Below are positions 53,238-62,608 of a DNA stretch of 64,000 nucleotides, piece by piece. The notes under the pieces are model-generated. The model was not told the DNA's origin. It did no database searches and saw only the letters and a program-made list of their open reading frames with translations. The DNA comes from JACJWR01 sp964556255 (GTDB lineage: Bacteria > Actinomycetota > Actinomycetes > S36-B12 > UBA10799). The DNA is taken from the NCBI GenBank assembly GCA_964556255.1, contig CAZKVQ010000010.1, positions 1-64,000 of the forward strand, given 5' to 3'. The translations under genes were made by a program, and so were the position numbers. Numbering within the stretch: the stretch's first letter is position 1; each line of letters opens with the position of its first letter.

Positions 53238-54070
53238 GACTTACCCCCGTCCCCTTCGCGGTCCCCGTCCTCGTCTCCACGCCCCGAGGGGGGCATGACC
53301 GGCGGGGCACCGCCGTAGCGCCGCTCGCGTTGGGCGTACAGCTCGGCGGCGTACCACAGGTGCCGACGGTCGAAATCCGGCCACAGAGTGTCGAGGAAGA
53401 CCATCTCCGCGTAGGCGGCCTCCCAGAGTAGGAAGTTGCTTGTGCGCTGCTCACCGCTGGACCGGACGAAGAGATCCACGTCGGCCATGTTCGGCTCGTA
53501 CAGGTGCCGCGCGATGGTGTCCTCATCGATCCGGTTGGGATTCAACTTGCCCGCCTTGACCGCGCGTCCGATGGCCACTGCCGCGTCCGCGATTTCCGCT
53601 CGACCGCCGTAGTTGACGCACATGGTCAAGGTCAACTTGTCGTTGTCCTTGGTCAGTTCCTCCGCCTCGGTGAGTTCCTTGACGACGCTGCGCCACAGCC
53701 GACCCTTGCGGCCCGCCCATGTGACGCGCACCCCCATGGCATGCATCTCGTCACGTCGCCGACGAACGACATCGCGGTTGAACCCCATCAGAAAACGCAC
53801 CTCCTCGGGGGAGCGCTTCCAGTTCTCCGTCGAGAAGGCGTAGACACTCAGTCGGGAGATGCCGAGCTCGATCGCGCCGTGGACACAATCCAGCAACGCG
53901 AACTCGCCGGCCTCGTGCCCCGCGGTGCGAGGCAACCCGCGCGCGTGGGCCCAGCGACCGTTGCCATCCATCACGATGGCCACGTGGGCTGGGATCGCGT
54001 CGGCAGGGATGTCCGGCGGCCTCACACCCGAGGGGTGCGGGGTCGGAGCTACGTACTCGCGGGACGCCAT
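53234..54070 (-). CDS. uppS: Isoprenyl transferase (cis-prenyl diphosphate synthase)
   Basis: A 278-aa cis-prenyltransferase making the polyprenyl diphosphate carrier for wall and glycan synthesis. The family motifs are HVAIVMDGNGRWAHARG (catalytic Asp), SVYAFSTENWKRSPEEV, and LFVRSSGEQRTSNFLLWEAAYAE. The last 30 residues are a charged tail. It follows recO by 12 bases. Confidence 0.95.
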   Translation of the reverse strand: MASREYVAPTPHPSGVRPPDIPADAIPAHVAIVMDGNGRWAHARGLPRTAGHEAGEFALLDCVHGAIELGISRLSVYAFSTENWKRSPEEVRFLMGFNRDVVRRRRDEMHAMGVRVTWAGRKGRLWRSVVKELTEAEELTKDNDKLTLTMCVNYGGRAEIADAAVAIGRAVKAGKLNPNRIDEDTIARHLYEPNMADVDLFVRSSGEQRTSNFLLWEAAYAEMVFLDTLWPDFDRRHLWYAAELYAQRERRYGGAPPVMPPSGRGDEDGDREGDGGKS

Positions 54071-54082
54071 CGGGTCATTCTC

Positions 54083-54898
54083 TCACTCCTCGCGGCGGAC
54101 CTCGGACCGCCACTCCGCAGTTGTGGAGTCCGAAGGAGCGGCGGATGCGGAGGCGACCGCGGGGATCACCTCCCTGTCCACCAGCCGCAACGAGCGCAGC
54201 CGGTTCTCCAAATGCCACTGGACATAGGCCGCGACAAGGCCGCTCGCTTCTCTCGCGCTTCGGGCACTGGCGGCATCGGCAACTGCCCAGTCACCGCTGA
54301 GCAGGGCCGACATCAGTGCCAGCGTGTCCGGCGTGGGGGTCGCGGATCCGGGCAGCCGACACTGACTGCACAACGACCCGCCGGCCGCGAGGTGAAAGGA
54401 GCGGTGCGGGCCGGCGGCGCCGCACCGCACGCAGTGGTCGAACGACGGCGCCCAGCCACCGATGGCCAACGATCGCAACAGGAAGGCGTCCAGTACCAGC
54501 CCGTGATCATGCTGCGAGCCGACCAGTGCCCGTAGACCACCCACGAGCAGGAGGAACTGTTGCCTGGCCGGCTCCCCCTCCACCGGGGTCAGTCGTTCGC
54601 TGGCCTCCAGCATTGCCTGACCCGCGGTCCAACGGCCATAGTCGCCGGCCAACCGGGCGCCGAAGGAATCGATGGTCTCGACCTGTGTGACCACTTCCAG
54701 GTTCCGGCCGGTGTGGAACTGAACATCGATATGTCCAAGGGGCTCCAACCGGGCGCCGAAACTGCTTGTCGTGCGACGCACGCCCTTGGCCACCGCCCTG
54801 ACCCGGCCGCGATCGCGGGTGAGGACCGAGACGATGCGATCGGCCTCGCCCAGTTTGTGGGTTCGCAGCACCACCCCTTCGTCCCGGATCAACGGCAT
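54083..54898 (-). CDS. recO: DNA repair protein RecO
   Basis: A 271-aa RecO. The N-terminal OB fold begins RDEGVVLRTHKLGEADRIVS, and the C-terminal part has a zinc site CVRCG / CSQC. RecO loads RecA onto SSB-coated DNA with RecR. ATG 54898 (MPLIRDEGVV) is used; ATG 54907 is possible. No ribosome-binding site is apparent, so it may be leaderless. Divergent from the AI-2E-type gene. Confidence 0.92.
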   Translation of the reverse strand: MPLIRDEGVVLRTHKLGEADRIVSVLTRDRGRVRAVAKGVRRTTSSFGARLEPLGHIDVQFHTGRNLEVVTQVETIDSFGARLAGDYGRWTAGQAMLEASERLTPVEGEPARQQFLLLVGGLRALVGSQHDHGLVLDAFLLRSLAIGGWAPSFDHCVRCGAAGPHRSFHLAAGGSLCSQCRLPGSATPTPDTLALMSALLSGDWAVADAASARSAREASGLVAAYVQWHLENRLRSLRLVDREVIPAVASASAAPSDSTTAEWRSEVRREE

Positions 54899-54977
54899 GG
54901 GGACCATTGTGCGCCCCAGATGCGCCAATTGGTCGCAATGGCCCACTGCCGGCGGCCGACTGGGGCACGATGTGGCC

Positions 54978-56201
54978 ATGTCAGCGGAGGAGGCGACCAA
55001 GCCGGTCGATCCGGATACCCAGCCGCCAAGTAGCGCCGGGCGGCCGAACAAGCTCGTCTGGGTAGCCTTCGACCCGGTGTGGCTGCGCAAGGCCGTCATC
55101 GCGGTGCTGATCCTCTTCGTCTTCCTCGAGATCGGCACCTGGGTCTTCCACAGCTTGGGCAGTTTCCTGTTCCTACTGCTGCTGGCATTCCTCTTCGGCA
55201 TAGCCCTGGAGCCCATAGTGGGGTTCCTCACCCGTCGAGGGATGAAGCGAGGTCTGGCCACCGGCATCGCCATGCTGACCTTCTTCGTGTGCGGAATCGC
55301 CTTCCTCGCCGCCTTCGGCGGTCTACTGGTGAGCCAGCTGTCCCAACTTGTGCAGCAGTTGCCCTCGCTGATCGACTCCCTCGCGGACTGGGTGAGCAAG
55401 ACCTTCAACAAGGACATCGATCCGCAGGTCCTCGCAAAGCAGTTCAACATCTCCTCAGCGCAGGTCGCCAACTGGGCGAGCGGCCTGGCCGGCGGGGTCC
55501 TGGGCATCATCTCCAGCGCAGTCGGGCTGGTTTTCCAGGGCTTCACGATGCTGCTGTTCGCTTTCTACTTCTCCGCCGACGGCCCCAGGCTCCGGCGCAC
55601 GATCGCCTCCTGGCTTCCTGCTCGTCAACAGCGGATCTTCGTGACCGTCTGGGACATCACGGTTCAGAAGACCGGGGCGTTCGTCGTGTCCCGGCTGCTG
55701 CTCGCCCTACTTTCGGCGTTCTTCATGTCGATCTTCTTGTGGCTCATCGACGTGCCCTACTGGTTGCCCCTTGGCCTATTCACAGGAGTCGTCAGCCAGT
55801 TCATCCCCACCATCGGCACGTACTTGGGTATCGCGTTGCCCTGTCTGGTGGCGGTGTTCAACGATCCGCTGGACGTCGTGTGGATCATCATCTTCGGCAC
55901 TGCCTACCAGCAGATCGAGAACTACTTCTTCTCTCCGAAGATCTCCGCCAAGACTCTCGATATCCATCCGGCCATCGCCTTCGCCTCGGTCATCATCGGC
56001 GCGGCGCTCTTCGGTGCCCTCGGGGCACTGATCGGCATCCCACTCGCGGCGGCTCTCACAGCCATCGTGCAAACCTTCGGCAAACGCTACGAACTCATCC
56101 CGGAGCTTCAGGAGTCTCGGCGGGCGAAGGCGAGCGGCGAGCGACGGGAAGAGGCCGCCGCCCTGGCCGGGGACAACTACGCCCCGCTGCCCGAGGACTG
56201 A
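54978..56201 (+). CDS. AI-2E family transporter (PerM/YdiK-like)
   Basis: A 407-aa membrane protein with about eight segments. The family shows in FGIALEPIVGFLTRRGMKRG, the amphipathic region between segments 3 and 4, VSQFIPTIGTYLGI and QQIENYFFSPKI. Members export autoinducer-2, ions or sodium/protons depending on subgroup; the substrate is unknown here. The C-terminus is charged. ATG 54978. Confidence 0.87.
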   Translation: MSAEEATKPVDPDTQPPSSAGRPNKLVWVAFDPVWLRKAVIAVLILFVFLEIGTWVFHSLGSFLFLLLLAFLFGIALEPIVGFLTRRGMKRGLATGIAMLTFFVCGIAFLAAFGGLLVSQLSQLVQQLPSLIDSLADWVSKTFNKDIDPQVLAKQFNISSAQVANWASGLAGGVLGIISSAVGLVFQGFTMLLFAFYFSADGPRLRRTIASWLPARQQRIFVTVWDITVQKTGAFVVSRLLLALLSAFFMSIFLWLIDVPYWLPLGLFTGVVSQFIPTIGTYLGIALPCLVAVFNDPLDVVWIIIFGTAYQQIENYFFSPKISAKTLDIHPAIAFASVIIGAALFGALGALIGIPLAAALTAIVQTFGKRYELIPELQESRRAKASGERREEAAALAGDNYAPLPED

Positions 56202-56222
56202 CTGACCTGAAGAAGGACGAAC

Positions 56223-57137
56223 TCAGAAGCCCAGCCTCTTGAGTTGTTTCGGGTCGCGCTGCCATTCCTTGGCGACCCGAACGTGCAGGCTCAGGTACAC
56301 CGGTGTCCCCAACAACCGTTCGATCTGGCCGCGGGCATCGGCGCCAATCTGCCGAAGTCGGGAGCCGCCCTTCCCGATGATGATCGGCTTCTGACTCTCG
56401 CGCTCGACGTGGATGGTGGCATGCACATCGAGTAGGGGTTTGGACTCAGGTCGATCCTGCCGGGGACTCATCTCGTCCACGGTCACGGCGATGGAGTGGG
56501 GCAACTCCTCGCGTGCTCCCGCCAGCGCGGCCTCCCGGATCAGTTCGGCAACCAGGGTCTCCTCCGGCTCGTCGGTGAGCACCCCTTCCGGGTACAGCGC
56601 CGGCCCCGGCGGTAACGCTGCCGCGAGGACCTCGGCGAGCACGTCGATGTTCTCCCCGGAGACAACCGACACCGGAACCACATCGTCGGGTACCAGCCCC
56701 ACCGAGTCACACATGGCGCTGGCCGCAGCCAACGCTTCGGCCCCGGCGGCGCGATCCACTAGATCCATCTTGGTGACGATCAGCACCACCCGATCTGCCC
56801 GCAACTTGGCAATCTCGGACGCCAGGTAGCGGTCCCCCGGGCCTGGTCGCTGATCGGCGGGCAGACATAGCCCGACGACGTCGACTTCCGCCCAGGTCGT
56901 TCGTACGAGGTCGTTGAGACGCTCCCCGAGCAGGGTCCGAGGTTTGTGCAGACCTGGGGTGTCGACCAGGATCAACTGTGCCTGGTCCATATTCACGATG
57001 CCTCGTACCGCATGGCGAGTTGTCTGCGGACGGGGCGAGGTGATCGCGACCTTCTCGCCGACCAGGGCGTTGGTCAGGCTCGACTTACCCACGTTGGGTC
57101 GACCCACCAGGCAGGCGAAACCTGCTGTATGGGTCAC
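56223..57137 (-). CDS. era: GTPase Era
   Basis: A 304-aa ribosome-assembly GTPase that binds the 3' end of 16S rRNA. G1 is GRPNVGKSS, G3 VDTPGLHKP, G4 TKMDLVD, and the KH domain has IIIGKGGSRLRQIG. Its ATG overlaps the deaminase-like gene's stop by four bases. Confidence 0.96.
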   Translation of the reverse strand: MTHTAGFACLVGRPNVGKSSLTNALVGEKVAITSPRPQTTRHAVRGIVNMDQAQLILVDTPGLHKPRTLLGERLNDLVRTTWAEVDVVGLCLPADQRPGPGDRYLASEIAKLRADRVVLIVTKMDLVDRAAGAEALAAASAMCDSVGLVPDDVVPVSVVSGENIDVLAEVLAAALPPGPALYPEGVLTDEPEETLVAELIREAALAGAREELPHSIAVTVDEMSPRQDRPESKPLLDVHATIHVERESQKPIIIGKGGSRLRQIGADARGQIERLLGTPVYLSLHVRVAKEWQRDPKQLKRLGF

Positions 57138-57466
57138 GTGGTGACTTCCTCGACAACGTCACCTGCCGCGTTGCACACGAGGTAGAGCACTCCGGAGCCA
57201 CCGAGATCCCTAACACACGTGAGGGATGCCTCCTCCACCACCGGCACGTCGCACACCACGACCACCGCCTCGACCCCTCTGGCGCCAGCACCGGCGGCCT
57301 GCGCGACCGCCGCCTGAACGGCCGTGAGCTCCAGCGATGGCAGGTCCACGGTCGCGCCGGTGTAGGTCCGTCCCGTGTCGTCCCGCACGGCCGCTCCGGC
57401 CTCCGCCCTCACCCGGTTCTTGGCACCGCGCGCCAGGGTCACCAGTTTCGCGTTCTCAGCGTTCAT
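57134..57466 (-). CDS. Cytidine deaminase-like protein lacking the catalytic motifs
   Basis: A 110-aa protein in the Rv2365c position. The fold is suggested by AGAAVRDDTGRTYTGATVDL, like the cytidine deaminase beta-hairpin, and LELTAVQAAVAQAAGAGA, where active enzymes have (H/C)AE and a helix. The HAE glutamate and the PCxxC zinc pair are absent, so it should not deaminate. Coupled to era by a four-base overlap. Perhaps a structural relic or a ribosome-assembly partner. Confidence 0.8.
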   Translation of the reverse strand: MNAENAKLVTLARGAKNRVRAEAGAAVRDDTGRTYTGATVDLPSLELTAVQAAVAQAAGAGARGVEAVVVVCDVPVVEEASLTCVRDLGGSGVLYLVCNAAGDVVEEVTT

Positions 57467-57490
57467 CGGATGTCCGCCATCGTCGTCTCC

Positions 57491-58780
57491 TCAGTCTTCT
57501 TCGGCATTGCCGGATCTGGTGACCCGCACGGTCGAGACGCGGTTGCGCCGACCTTCGGCCGTCTCTGCTGTCAGCAAGTAGCCATCGATCTCTGCTCGAC
57601 TGCCGGGAATCGGCACCAGACCAAGCCGTCGCGCCAGCAACCCTCCGACCGTCTCCACCCCCTCGACCTCCATCGAGATATTCATTCCGGTGTGCTCAGC
57701 CAGGTCGTCGATCGGCAAGCGGGCCGACACCCGGAAATCTCCGGGCCCCAACTGCTCGAACGCGGCGATCTCAGCCGTGTCGTACTCATCGACGATCTCC
57801 CCGACGATCTCCTCGAGGATGTCCTCCGCAGTCACAAGACCCGCCGTGCCACCGTACTCATCGACCAGGATCGCCAGGTGGGTGCGTGAAGCCTGGAACT
57901 CCCGAAGCAGATCGTCGGCCCGCTTCGAGTCGGGCACCAACATCGCCGGCCTCATCACGTTGGCGACGATCTCCCGCTCCTCCGCCTCATCATCCTCGTA
58001 GATCCGCTGCATCAGGTCCTTGACGTGCACGACGCCCACGATGTCGTCTAGGTCCTCACCGATCACCGGAATACGACTGAAACCTGAGCGAAGCGACAGG
58101 GACATCGCCTGCCGGAGTCGCTTGTTCCGCTCGATCCACACCATCTCGATGCGGGGAACCATGAGTTCGCGAACCAAGGTGTCGCCCAGTTCCAGGACCG
58201 AATCCATCATCCGTTGCTCGTCGGGTTCGATCACGGCCTCCTTGCCGGCGCGATCGAGCAACTCTCGTAGCTCGGCCTGGGTCGCGAATGGGCCTTGGCT
58301 GAAGCCCTTCCCCGGAGTGACAGCATTTCCGATCAGGATCAACAAGCTCGTGATCGGGCGCAACAGCCGGGTGAGGGCGCTCGCGAGACCGGCGGTCGAC
58401 AGCGCGAGCGACAGACTGCGTTGCTGGCCGAGGGTGCGTGGACCCACTCCAAGCAGCACGAAGTTGGCGGTGCCCATGATGATCGTGGTGAGCAGCAGGT
58501 TCCACCCCGGAGACACCCCCACGTTGCCGAGGACGAAGAACACCAACAACGTTGGTACCACGGTGAGCACGATCCGGAGGAAGAGTAGCGAGCTCACATA
58601 CGGGGCCGGGTCGGATGCGATCCTGACCAGACTGGTCGCGCCGCGGCGGCGCTCGTCGAGCATCTCCTCGGCTCTCGCCCTGCTGACCCGGCCGATTGCG
58701 GTCTCCACCGTCACCAGTACCGCCGCCAACAGCTCGACGACGACGGCCACGACCACGGCGACGATGTCGGGGCCGGTCAT
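57491..58780 (-). CDS. CNNM/CBS-domain (hemolysin-like) membrane protein
   Basis: A 429-aa protein: DUF21 transmembrane domain (four segments within 1-150), two CBS domains (about 195-320; MVPRIEMVWIE, GFSRIPVIGEDLDDIVGVV, VDEYGGTAGLVTAEDILEEI) and a CorC/HlyC C-terminal domain (about 335-420). Family members export Mg2+ or Co2+. ATG 58780 overlaps the ybeY stop by four bases. Corresponds to Rv2366c. Confidence 0.92.
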   Translation of the reverse strand: MTGPDIVAVVVAVVVELLAAVLVTVETAIGRVSRARAEEMLDERRRGATSLVRIASDPAPYVSSLLFLRIVLTVVPTLLVFFVLGNVGVSPGWNLLLTTIIMGTANFVLLGVGPRTLGQQRSLSLALSTAGLASALTRLLRPITSLLILIGNAVTPGKGFSQGPFATQAELRELLDRAGKEAVIEPDEQRMMDSVLELGDTLVRELMVPRIEMVWIERNKRLRQAMSLSLRSGFSRIPVIGEDLDDIVGVVHVKDLMQRIYEDDEAEEREIVANVMRPAMLVPDSKRADDLLREFQASRTHLAILVDEYGGTAGLVTAEDILEEIVGEIVDEYDTAEIAAFEQLGPGDFRVSARLPIDDLAEHTGMNISMEVEGVETVGGLLARRLGLVPIPGSRAEIDGYLLTAETAEGRRNRVSTVRVTRSGNAEED

Positions 58781-59250
58781 CGCTCTTCGCCGTGCGCCAT
58801 CCGGACCAGGGCGTTCCACTCGGCCACGAGACGGTTCTGCAGGCCGAACATGAGCCTTTCCTCGTCCGGCTCGGCATGGTCGTAGCCGAGCAGGTGCAGA
58901 ACCCCATGGGTGAGCAGGATGCCGATCTCGTGCCTCTCCGGGTGACCCGCCTTCTGCGCCTGCGAGGCAGCAACCTGCGGACAGATCACGATGTCCCCCA
59001 ACAGCCCTTCGACCGGCGGTTCGTCATCGCGGGGCGGCCGCAGTTCGTCCATCGGAAAGCTCAGAACGTCGGTCGGGCCGGGTTCATCCATCCAGGTGAC
59101 ATGGAGGTCGGTCATAGCTATCTCGTCGACGAACATGATCGACAGTTCGGCCTGCGGATGGATACGTAGTCGGTCGAGCACGAACCGGGCCTGCTCGGCC
59201 ACCGACACCTCGTCGACCTCAGCGTCCGACTCGTTGATCACCTCGATCAT
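58777..59250 (-). CDS. ybeY: Endoribonuclease YbeY
   Basis: A 157-aa UPF0054 metalloprotein that acts in 16S rRNA 3'-end maturation. The zinc site is THGVLHLLGYDH and the family PTDVLSFPMDE segment is present. Overlaps phoH by four bases on the 5' side. Confidence 0.95.
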   Translation of the reverse strand: MIEVINESDAEVDEVSVAEQARFVLDRLRIHPQAELSIMFVDEIAMTDLHVTWMDEPGPTDVLSFPMDELRPPRDDEPPVEGLLGDIVICPQVAASQAQKAGHPERHEIGILLTHGVLHLLGYDHAEPDEERLMFGLQNRLVAEWNALVRMAHGEER

Positions 59251-60275
59251 CGCGACCCGCCCGCCCGCGGCGGTCGGCGCTGTCCAGCCGGGACCTGTTG
59301 GTGTCCCTGCACCTGCTGGTCGTAGCGGCCGTAGGCGTCCACGATCCGGCCGACGAGTTTGTGTCGTACGACGTCGCGGCTGGTCAGGTTGCAGAACTTG
59401 ACGTCGTCGATGTCCTCCAAGATGCCCTGCACGATGCGCAAGCCGCTGTTGGTCCCCGACGGCAGGTCTACCTGCGTCACATCGCCGGTGACCACCATGG
59501 TGGAGCCGAAACCGAGGCGAGTGAGGAACATCTTCATCTGTTCCGGGGTGGTGTTCTGCGCCTCGTCAAGGATGATGAATGCGTCGTTGAGCGTCCGGCC
59601 ACGCATGTAGGCCAGCGGCGCCACCTCGATCGTCCCCGAGGTCATCAGCCGCGGAATCTTGTCCGGGTCGATCATGTCGTGCAGCGCGTCGTACAGCGGT
59701 CGCAGGTAGGGGTCGATCTTCTCGCTCAGGCTGCCCGGCAGGAATCCCAGCCGCTCCCCCGCCTCGACCGCCGGCCGGGTCAGGATGATCCGATTGACGT
59801 TCTTCGACTGCAGCGCCTGCACCGCTTTCGCCACTGCCAAGTACGTCTTGCCTGTTCCAGCAGGTCCGATCCCGAATACGATCGTGTGCGCGTCGATGGC
59901 ATCCACGTAGTGCTTCTGGTTGAGCGTCTTCGCCCTGATGGTCTTGCCACGTGAACTCAGAATGTTCGAGGTGAGCAGTTGCGCGGGGCCGACGTCGCCG
60001 TTCTCCCGCAGCAGACCGACGCTACGCTCCACGGCCTCGGAACTGAGGCCCTGACCTGAACGCAGCACGACCAGCAACTCGGCAAACAGTTGTTCGGCCA
60101 GGACGACGTCGCCTTCTGGGCCCGTGATTCGGATTTCGTTGCCACGCACGAAGAAGTCGGCCTCAGGTAGCAACCGCTCAAGCAGGTGGAGGTGCTCGTC
60201 ACCCGCACCCAACATGGCCACCATGGGCTGGGATGAGGGAATGACGACGGTCGCCGAGGCGTGGGATTCAGACAT
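59247..60275 (-). CDS. phoH: PhoH-like ATPase
   Basis: A 342-aa PhoH family protein. Walker A is GPAGTGKTYLAV, Walker B FIILDEAQNTTPEQMK, and MVVTGDVTQVDLP follows. The N-terminus has a small KH-like segment (about 20-60). The family may act as an RNA helicase-like partner of YbeY. ATG 60275 is chosen (MSESHASAT), with GGTGGG upstream. No Pho box was seen here. Confidence 0.92.
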   Translation of the reverse strand: MSESHASATVVIPSSQPMVAMLGAGDEHLHLLERLLPEADFFVRGNEIRITGPEGDVVLAEQLFAELLVVLRSGQGLSSEAVERSVGLLRENGDVGPAQLLTSNILSSRGKTIRAKTLNQKHYVDAIDAHTIVFGIGPAGTGKTYLAVAKAVQALQSKNVNRIILTRPAVEAGERLGFLPGSLSEKIDPYLRPLYDALHDMIDPDKIPRLMTSGTIEVAPLAYMRGRTLNDAFIILDEAQNTTPEQMKMFLTRLGFGSTMVVTGDVTQVDLPSGTNSGLRIVQGILEDIDDVKFCNLTSRDVVRHKLVGRIVDAYGRYDQQVQGHQQVPAGQRRPPRAGGSR

Positions 60276-60300
60276 GTCTACCCACCATGGTAGGCAAGAA

Positions 60301-60642
60301 TCATCCGGGCGGCCACGACAAGTGTCGGCCCCCGAGCAAGTGGACATGTACGTGGTGCACGGTCTGGCCACCGTCGGGACCCGTATTGATCACCAGCCGG
60401 TGACCACCGTCGAGATGTTCGGCGGCCGCGATGTCGGTGGCGGTGCGAACCATCAGGCCCAGTAGTTCCGGGTCCTCGGCGGTGAGCTCCGCAACATCTC
60501 CGAAGTGCACCCGCGGTATGACCAGCACATGCGTGGGCGCCTGCGGGTTGACATCGCGGAACGCCACGATCCGGTCGTCTGAGTACAGGATCTCCGCCGG
60601 GATGTCCCCGGCGGCCAACTGGCAGAAGAGGCAATCTGTCAT
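60301..60642 (-). CDS. HIT family nucleotide-binding hydrolase
   Basis: A 113-aa histidine-triad protein of the HinT/PKCI type. It has CLFCQLAAGDIPAEI near the start and the catalytic QTVHHVHVHLL at 93-103. Usually a purine phosphoramidase. Its ATG overlaps the rsmE stop by four bases. Confidence 0.94.
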   Translation of the reverse strand: MTDCLFCQLAAGDIPAEILYSDDRIVAFRDVNPQAPTHVLVIPRVHFGDVAELTAEDPELLGLMVRTATDIAAAEHLDGGHRLVINTGPDGGQTVHHVHVHLLGGRHLSWPPG

Positions 60643-61457
60643 GGGGACATCATGTCGTCCGGGGTGCCGACTTCGCCGATCAGGGGGTTGAGGTGAGATA
60701 GCCGACCGGTGGCTGCGGCGACCAAGGACACGGCAACTGCACCTGCTGTAGAGGTCCGCATCACGGTCGGGCCCAGCCCGACAACTCGGGCCCCTGCGGC
60801 GGCCAAGGCAGCCACCTCGTCACTGGTGAGCCCGCCTTCCGGGCCGACCACGATCACGACCTCGGCCGGGTCACCGGAGGGGGGAAGTTCGGCCACCAAC
60901 GGCTGCGGAGCGGTCTCGTGCAAAACGAAGGCGAGATCCGCGGCCGCCACAGCTGCGACCGCCTCCACAGTTCGCCACGGGCCGACCAGGTCGGGCGTCC
61001 ACGTGCGACGGGACTGCTTGGCCGCCTCTCTGGCGGTGCGCTCCCAGCGCGCCAGCCCTCGCACCGCTCGATCGGCGTCCCACCGAGCCACACATCGACT
61101 CGCCTGCCAGGCCGCGATGCGGTCGACGCCGACTTCGGTCAACAACTCGACCGCGGAATCCGCCCGATCTGTCTTGGGTAGCGCCTGGATCACGGTGATC
61201 CTCGGCCGGGGCGCAGGCTCGATCCCGACCTCGAGGACTCGTAGCTGGATGCGGTCGCGGCCGGACCGCCCCTCGACCTCGCCGCGAAGCCAGGTGCCGG
61301 AACCGTCGGCGATGACCAGCACCTCGCCGTCGCGGTGCCGACGGACCGTCGACGCGTGCCGTGCCTCGTCCCCCTCCAGATCGAAAACGTCACCGGGGGC
61401 GACACCGACGAAACCGTCATCGTGCAGGTAGACCGGATAGGTCCGCCTATTTGCCAC
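60639..61457 (-). CDS. rsmE: 16S rRNA (uracil-1498-N3)-methyltransferase
   Basis: A 272-aa SPOUT methyltransferase modifying U1498 of 16S rRNA. An N-terminal PUA-like domain (about 12-85) precedes the knotted domain with VIQALPKTDRADSAVELLTE, VIVVGPEGGLTSDEVAAL and LGPTVMRTSTAGAVA. The start overlaps the dnaJ stop by about ten bases. Confidence 0.94.
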   Translation of the reverse strand: MANRRTYPVYLHDDGFVGVAPGDVFDLEGDEARHASTVRRHRDGEVLVIADGSGTWLRGEVEGRSGRDRIQLRVLEVGIEPAPRPRITVIQALPKTDRADSAVELLTEVGVDRIAAWQASRCVARWDADRAVRGLARWERTAREAAKQSRRTWTPDLVGPWRTVEAVAAVAAADLAFVLHETAPQPLVAELPPSGDPAEVVIVVGPEGGLTSDEVAALAAAGARVVGLGPTVMRTSTAGAVAVSLVAAATGRLSHLNPLIGEVGTPDDMMSP

Positions 61458-62565
61458 CGAAGGCGTCCTTCAGCCTGTTGAAGATTCCCGGAGCCTGGGC
61501 CGCGTCGAAGCCGGTCGGACTCTCCTCCTGCCGAAGCGCGGCGAGTTCCTTGAGAAGCTCTGTCTGCCGGGCGTCGAGTTTCGTCGGGGTGGCGACCTCC
61601 ACCCGGACGAGCAGGTCGCCACGGCCGCTGCCGCGCAACCGACCGACGCCGGCGCCCTTGATCGTCTCCACTGAACCCGACTGAGTGCCCGGCCGGACCC
61701 GGATCTCGACTTCGTCGTCCAAGGTCGGCATGGGGATCGTCGTCCCCAGAGCGGCAGCGGTCATGGGAATCGTGAGTGTCGCGTGCAGGTCGTCACCCTC
61801 ACGGGTGAAAAGCGGGTGCGGGCGTTCGAAGATCTCCACGTACAAGTCACCGGCGGGACCGGCGCCAGGGCCCACCTCGCCCTCCCCCGAGAGTCGGATG
61901 CGGTTGCCCGTTTCGACACCCGCCGGAATCTTCACCGACACCGTGCGACGTGTTCTTACCCGGCCGTCACCTGCGCACTCCGGACAGGGGTGCGGAATCA
62001 GGGTGCCGAAACCGTTGCACTGCGGACAGGGGCGTGCCGTCATCACCTGGCCGAGGAAACTGCGTTGAACTGACTGGATCTGGCCACGTCCCTGGCACAT
62101 CGTGCAGGTGACGATGTCGGTGCCCGCGGATGTTCCCTCGCCGTGACACGTCGGGCAACCTATAGCCGTGTCCACCGTGATGTCCTTGACGGTCCCGAAA
62201 GCCGACTCCTGGAGGTCGAGGTCGACGTGGATGAGCGCATCCTGGCCGCGTCGGACCCGCGGCCGTGGACCCTGAGTGGCACCGCCCCCGAAAAAGGCGT
62301 CCATGATGTCGCCGAATCCGAAGCCACCGGCGCCGCCGAATCCAGCGCCCGACCCGCCTCGCGGATCGCCCCCGAGGTCAAACATCTGTCGCTTCTCGGG
62401 GTCAGACAGTACCTCGTAGGCAGCCGTCACCTCTTTGAACCGCTCCTGGGTCGCGGGGTCCGGGTTGACGTCCGGGTGGAGTTCGCGGGCCAACTTCCGG
62501 TAGGCGCGCTTGATCTCCTCCGGTGTCGCATCCCGCGGGACACCGAGCACCTCGTAGTAATCCAC
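61447..62565 (-). CDS. dnaJ: Chaperone DnaJ (DnaJ2 type)
   Basis: A 372-aa type I J-protein. The J domain has YYEVLGVPRDATPEEIKRAY and HPD; a Gly/Phe-rich region (about 70-95) follows, then four zinc repeats CPTCHGEG, CTMCQGRG, CPQCNGFG, CPECAGDG, and the peptide-binding domain. GTG 62565 (VDYYEV) is the start. The pairing with hrcA, rather than dnaK-grpE, marks it as the second actinobacterial DnaJ. It ends with FNRLKDAFGGK. Confidence 0.95.
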   Translation of the reverse strand: MDYYEVLGVPRDATPEEIKRAYRKLARELHPDVNPDPATQERFKEVTAAYEVLSDPEKRQMFDLGGDPRGGSGAGFGGAGGFGFGDIMDAFFGGGATQGPRPRVRRGQDALIHVDLDLQESAFGTVKDITVDTAIGCPTCHGEGTSAGTDIVTCTMCQGRGQIQSVQRSFLGQVMTARPCPQCNGFGTLIPHPCPECAGDGRVRTRRTVSVKIPAGVETGNRIRLSGEGEVGPGAGPAGDLYVEIFERPHPLFTREGDDLHATLTIPMTAAALGTTIPMPTLDDEVEIRVRPGTQSGSVETIKGAGVGRLRGSGRGDLLVRVEVATPTKLDARQTELLKELAALRQEESPTGFDAAQAPGIFNRLKDAFGGK

Positions 62566-62608
62566 CTGTGCGATTCCGCCTTCGTGTCGTGTCGCGCCCC
62601 GTGGCGCG

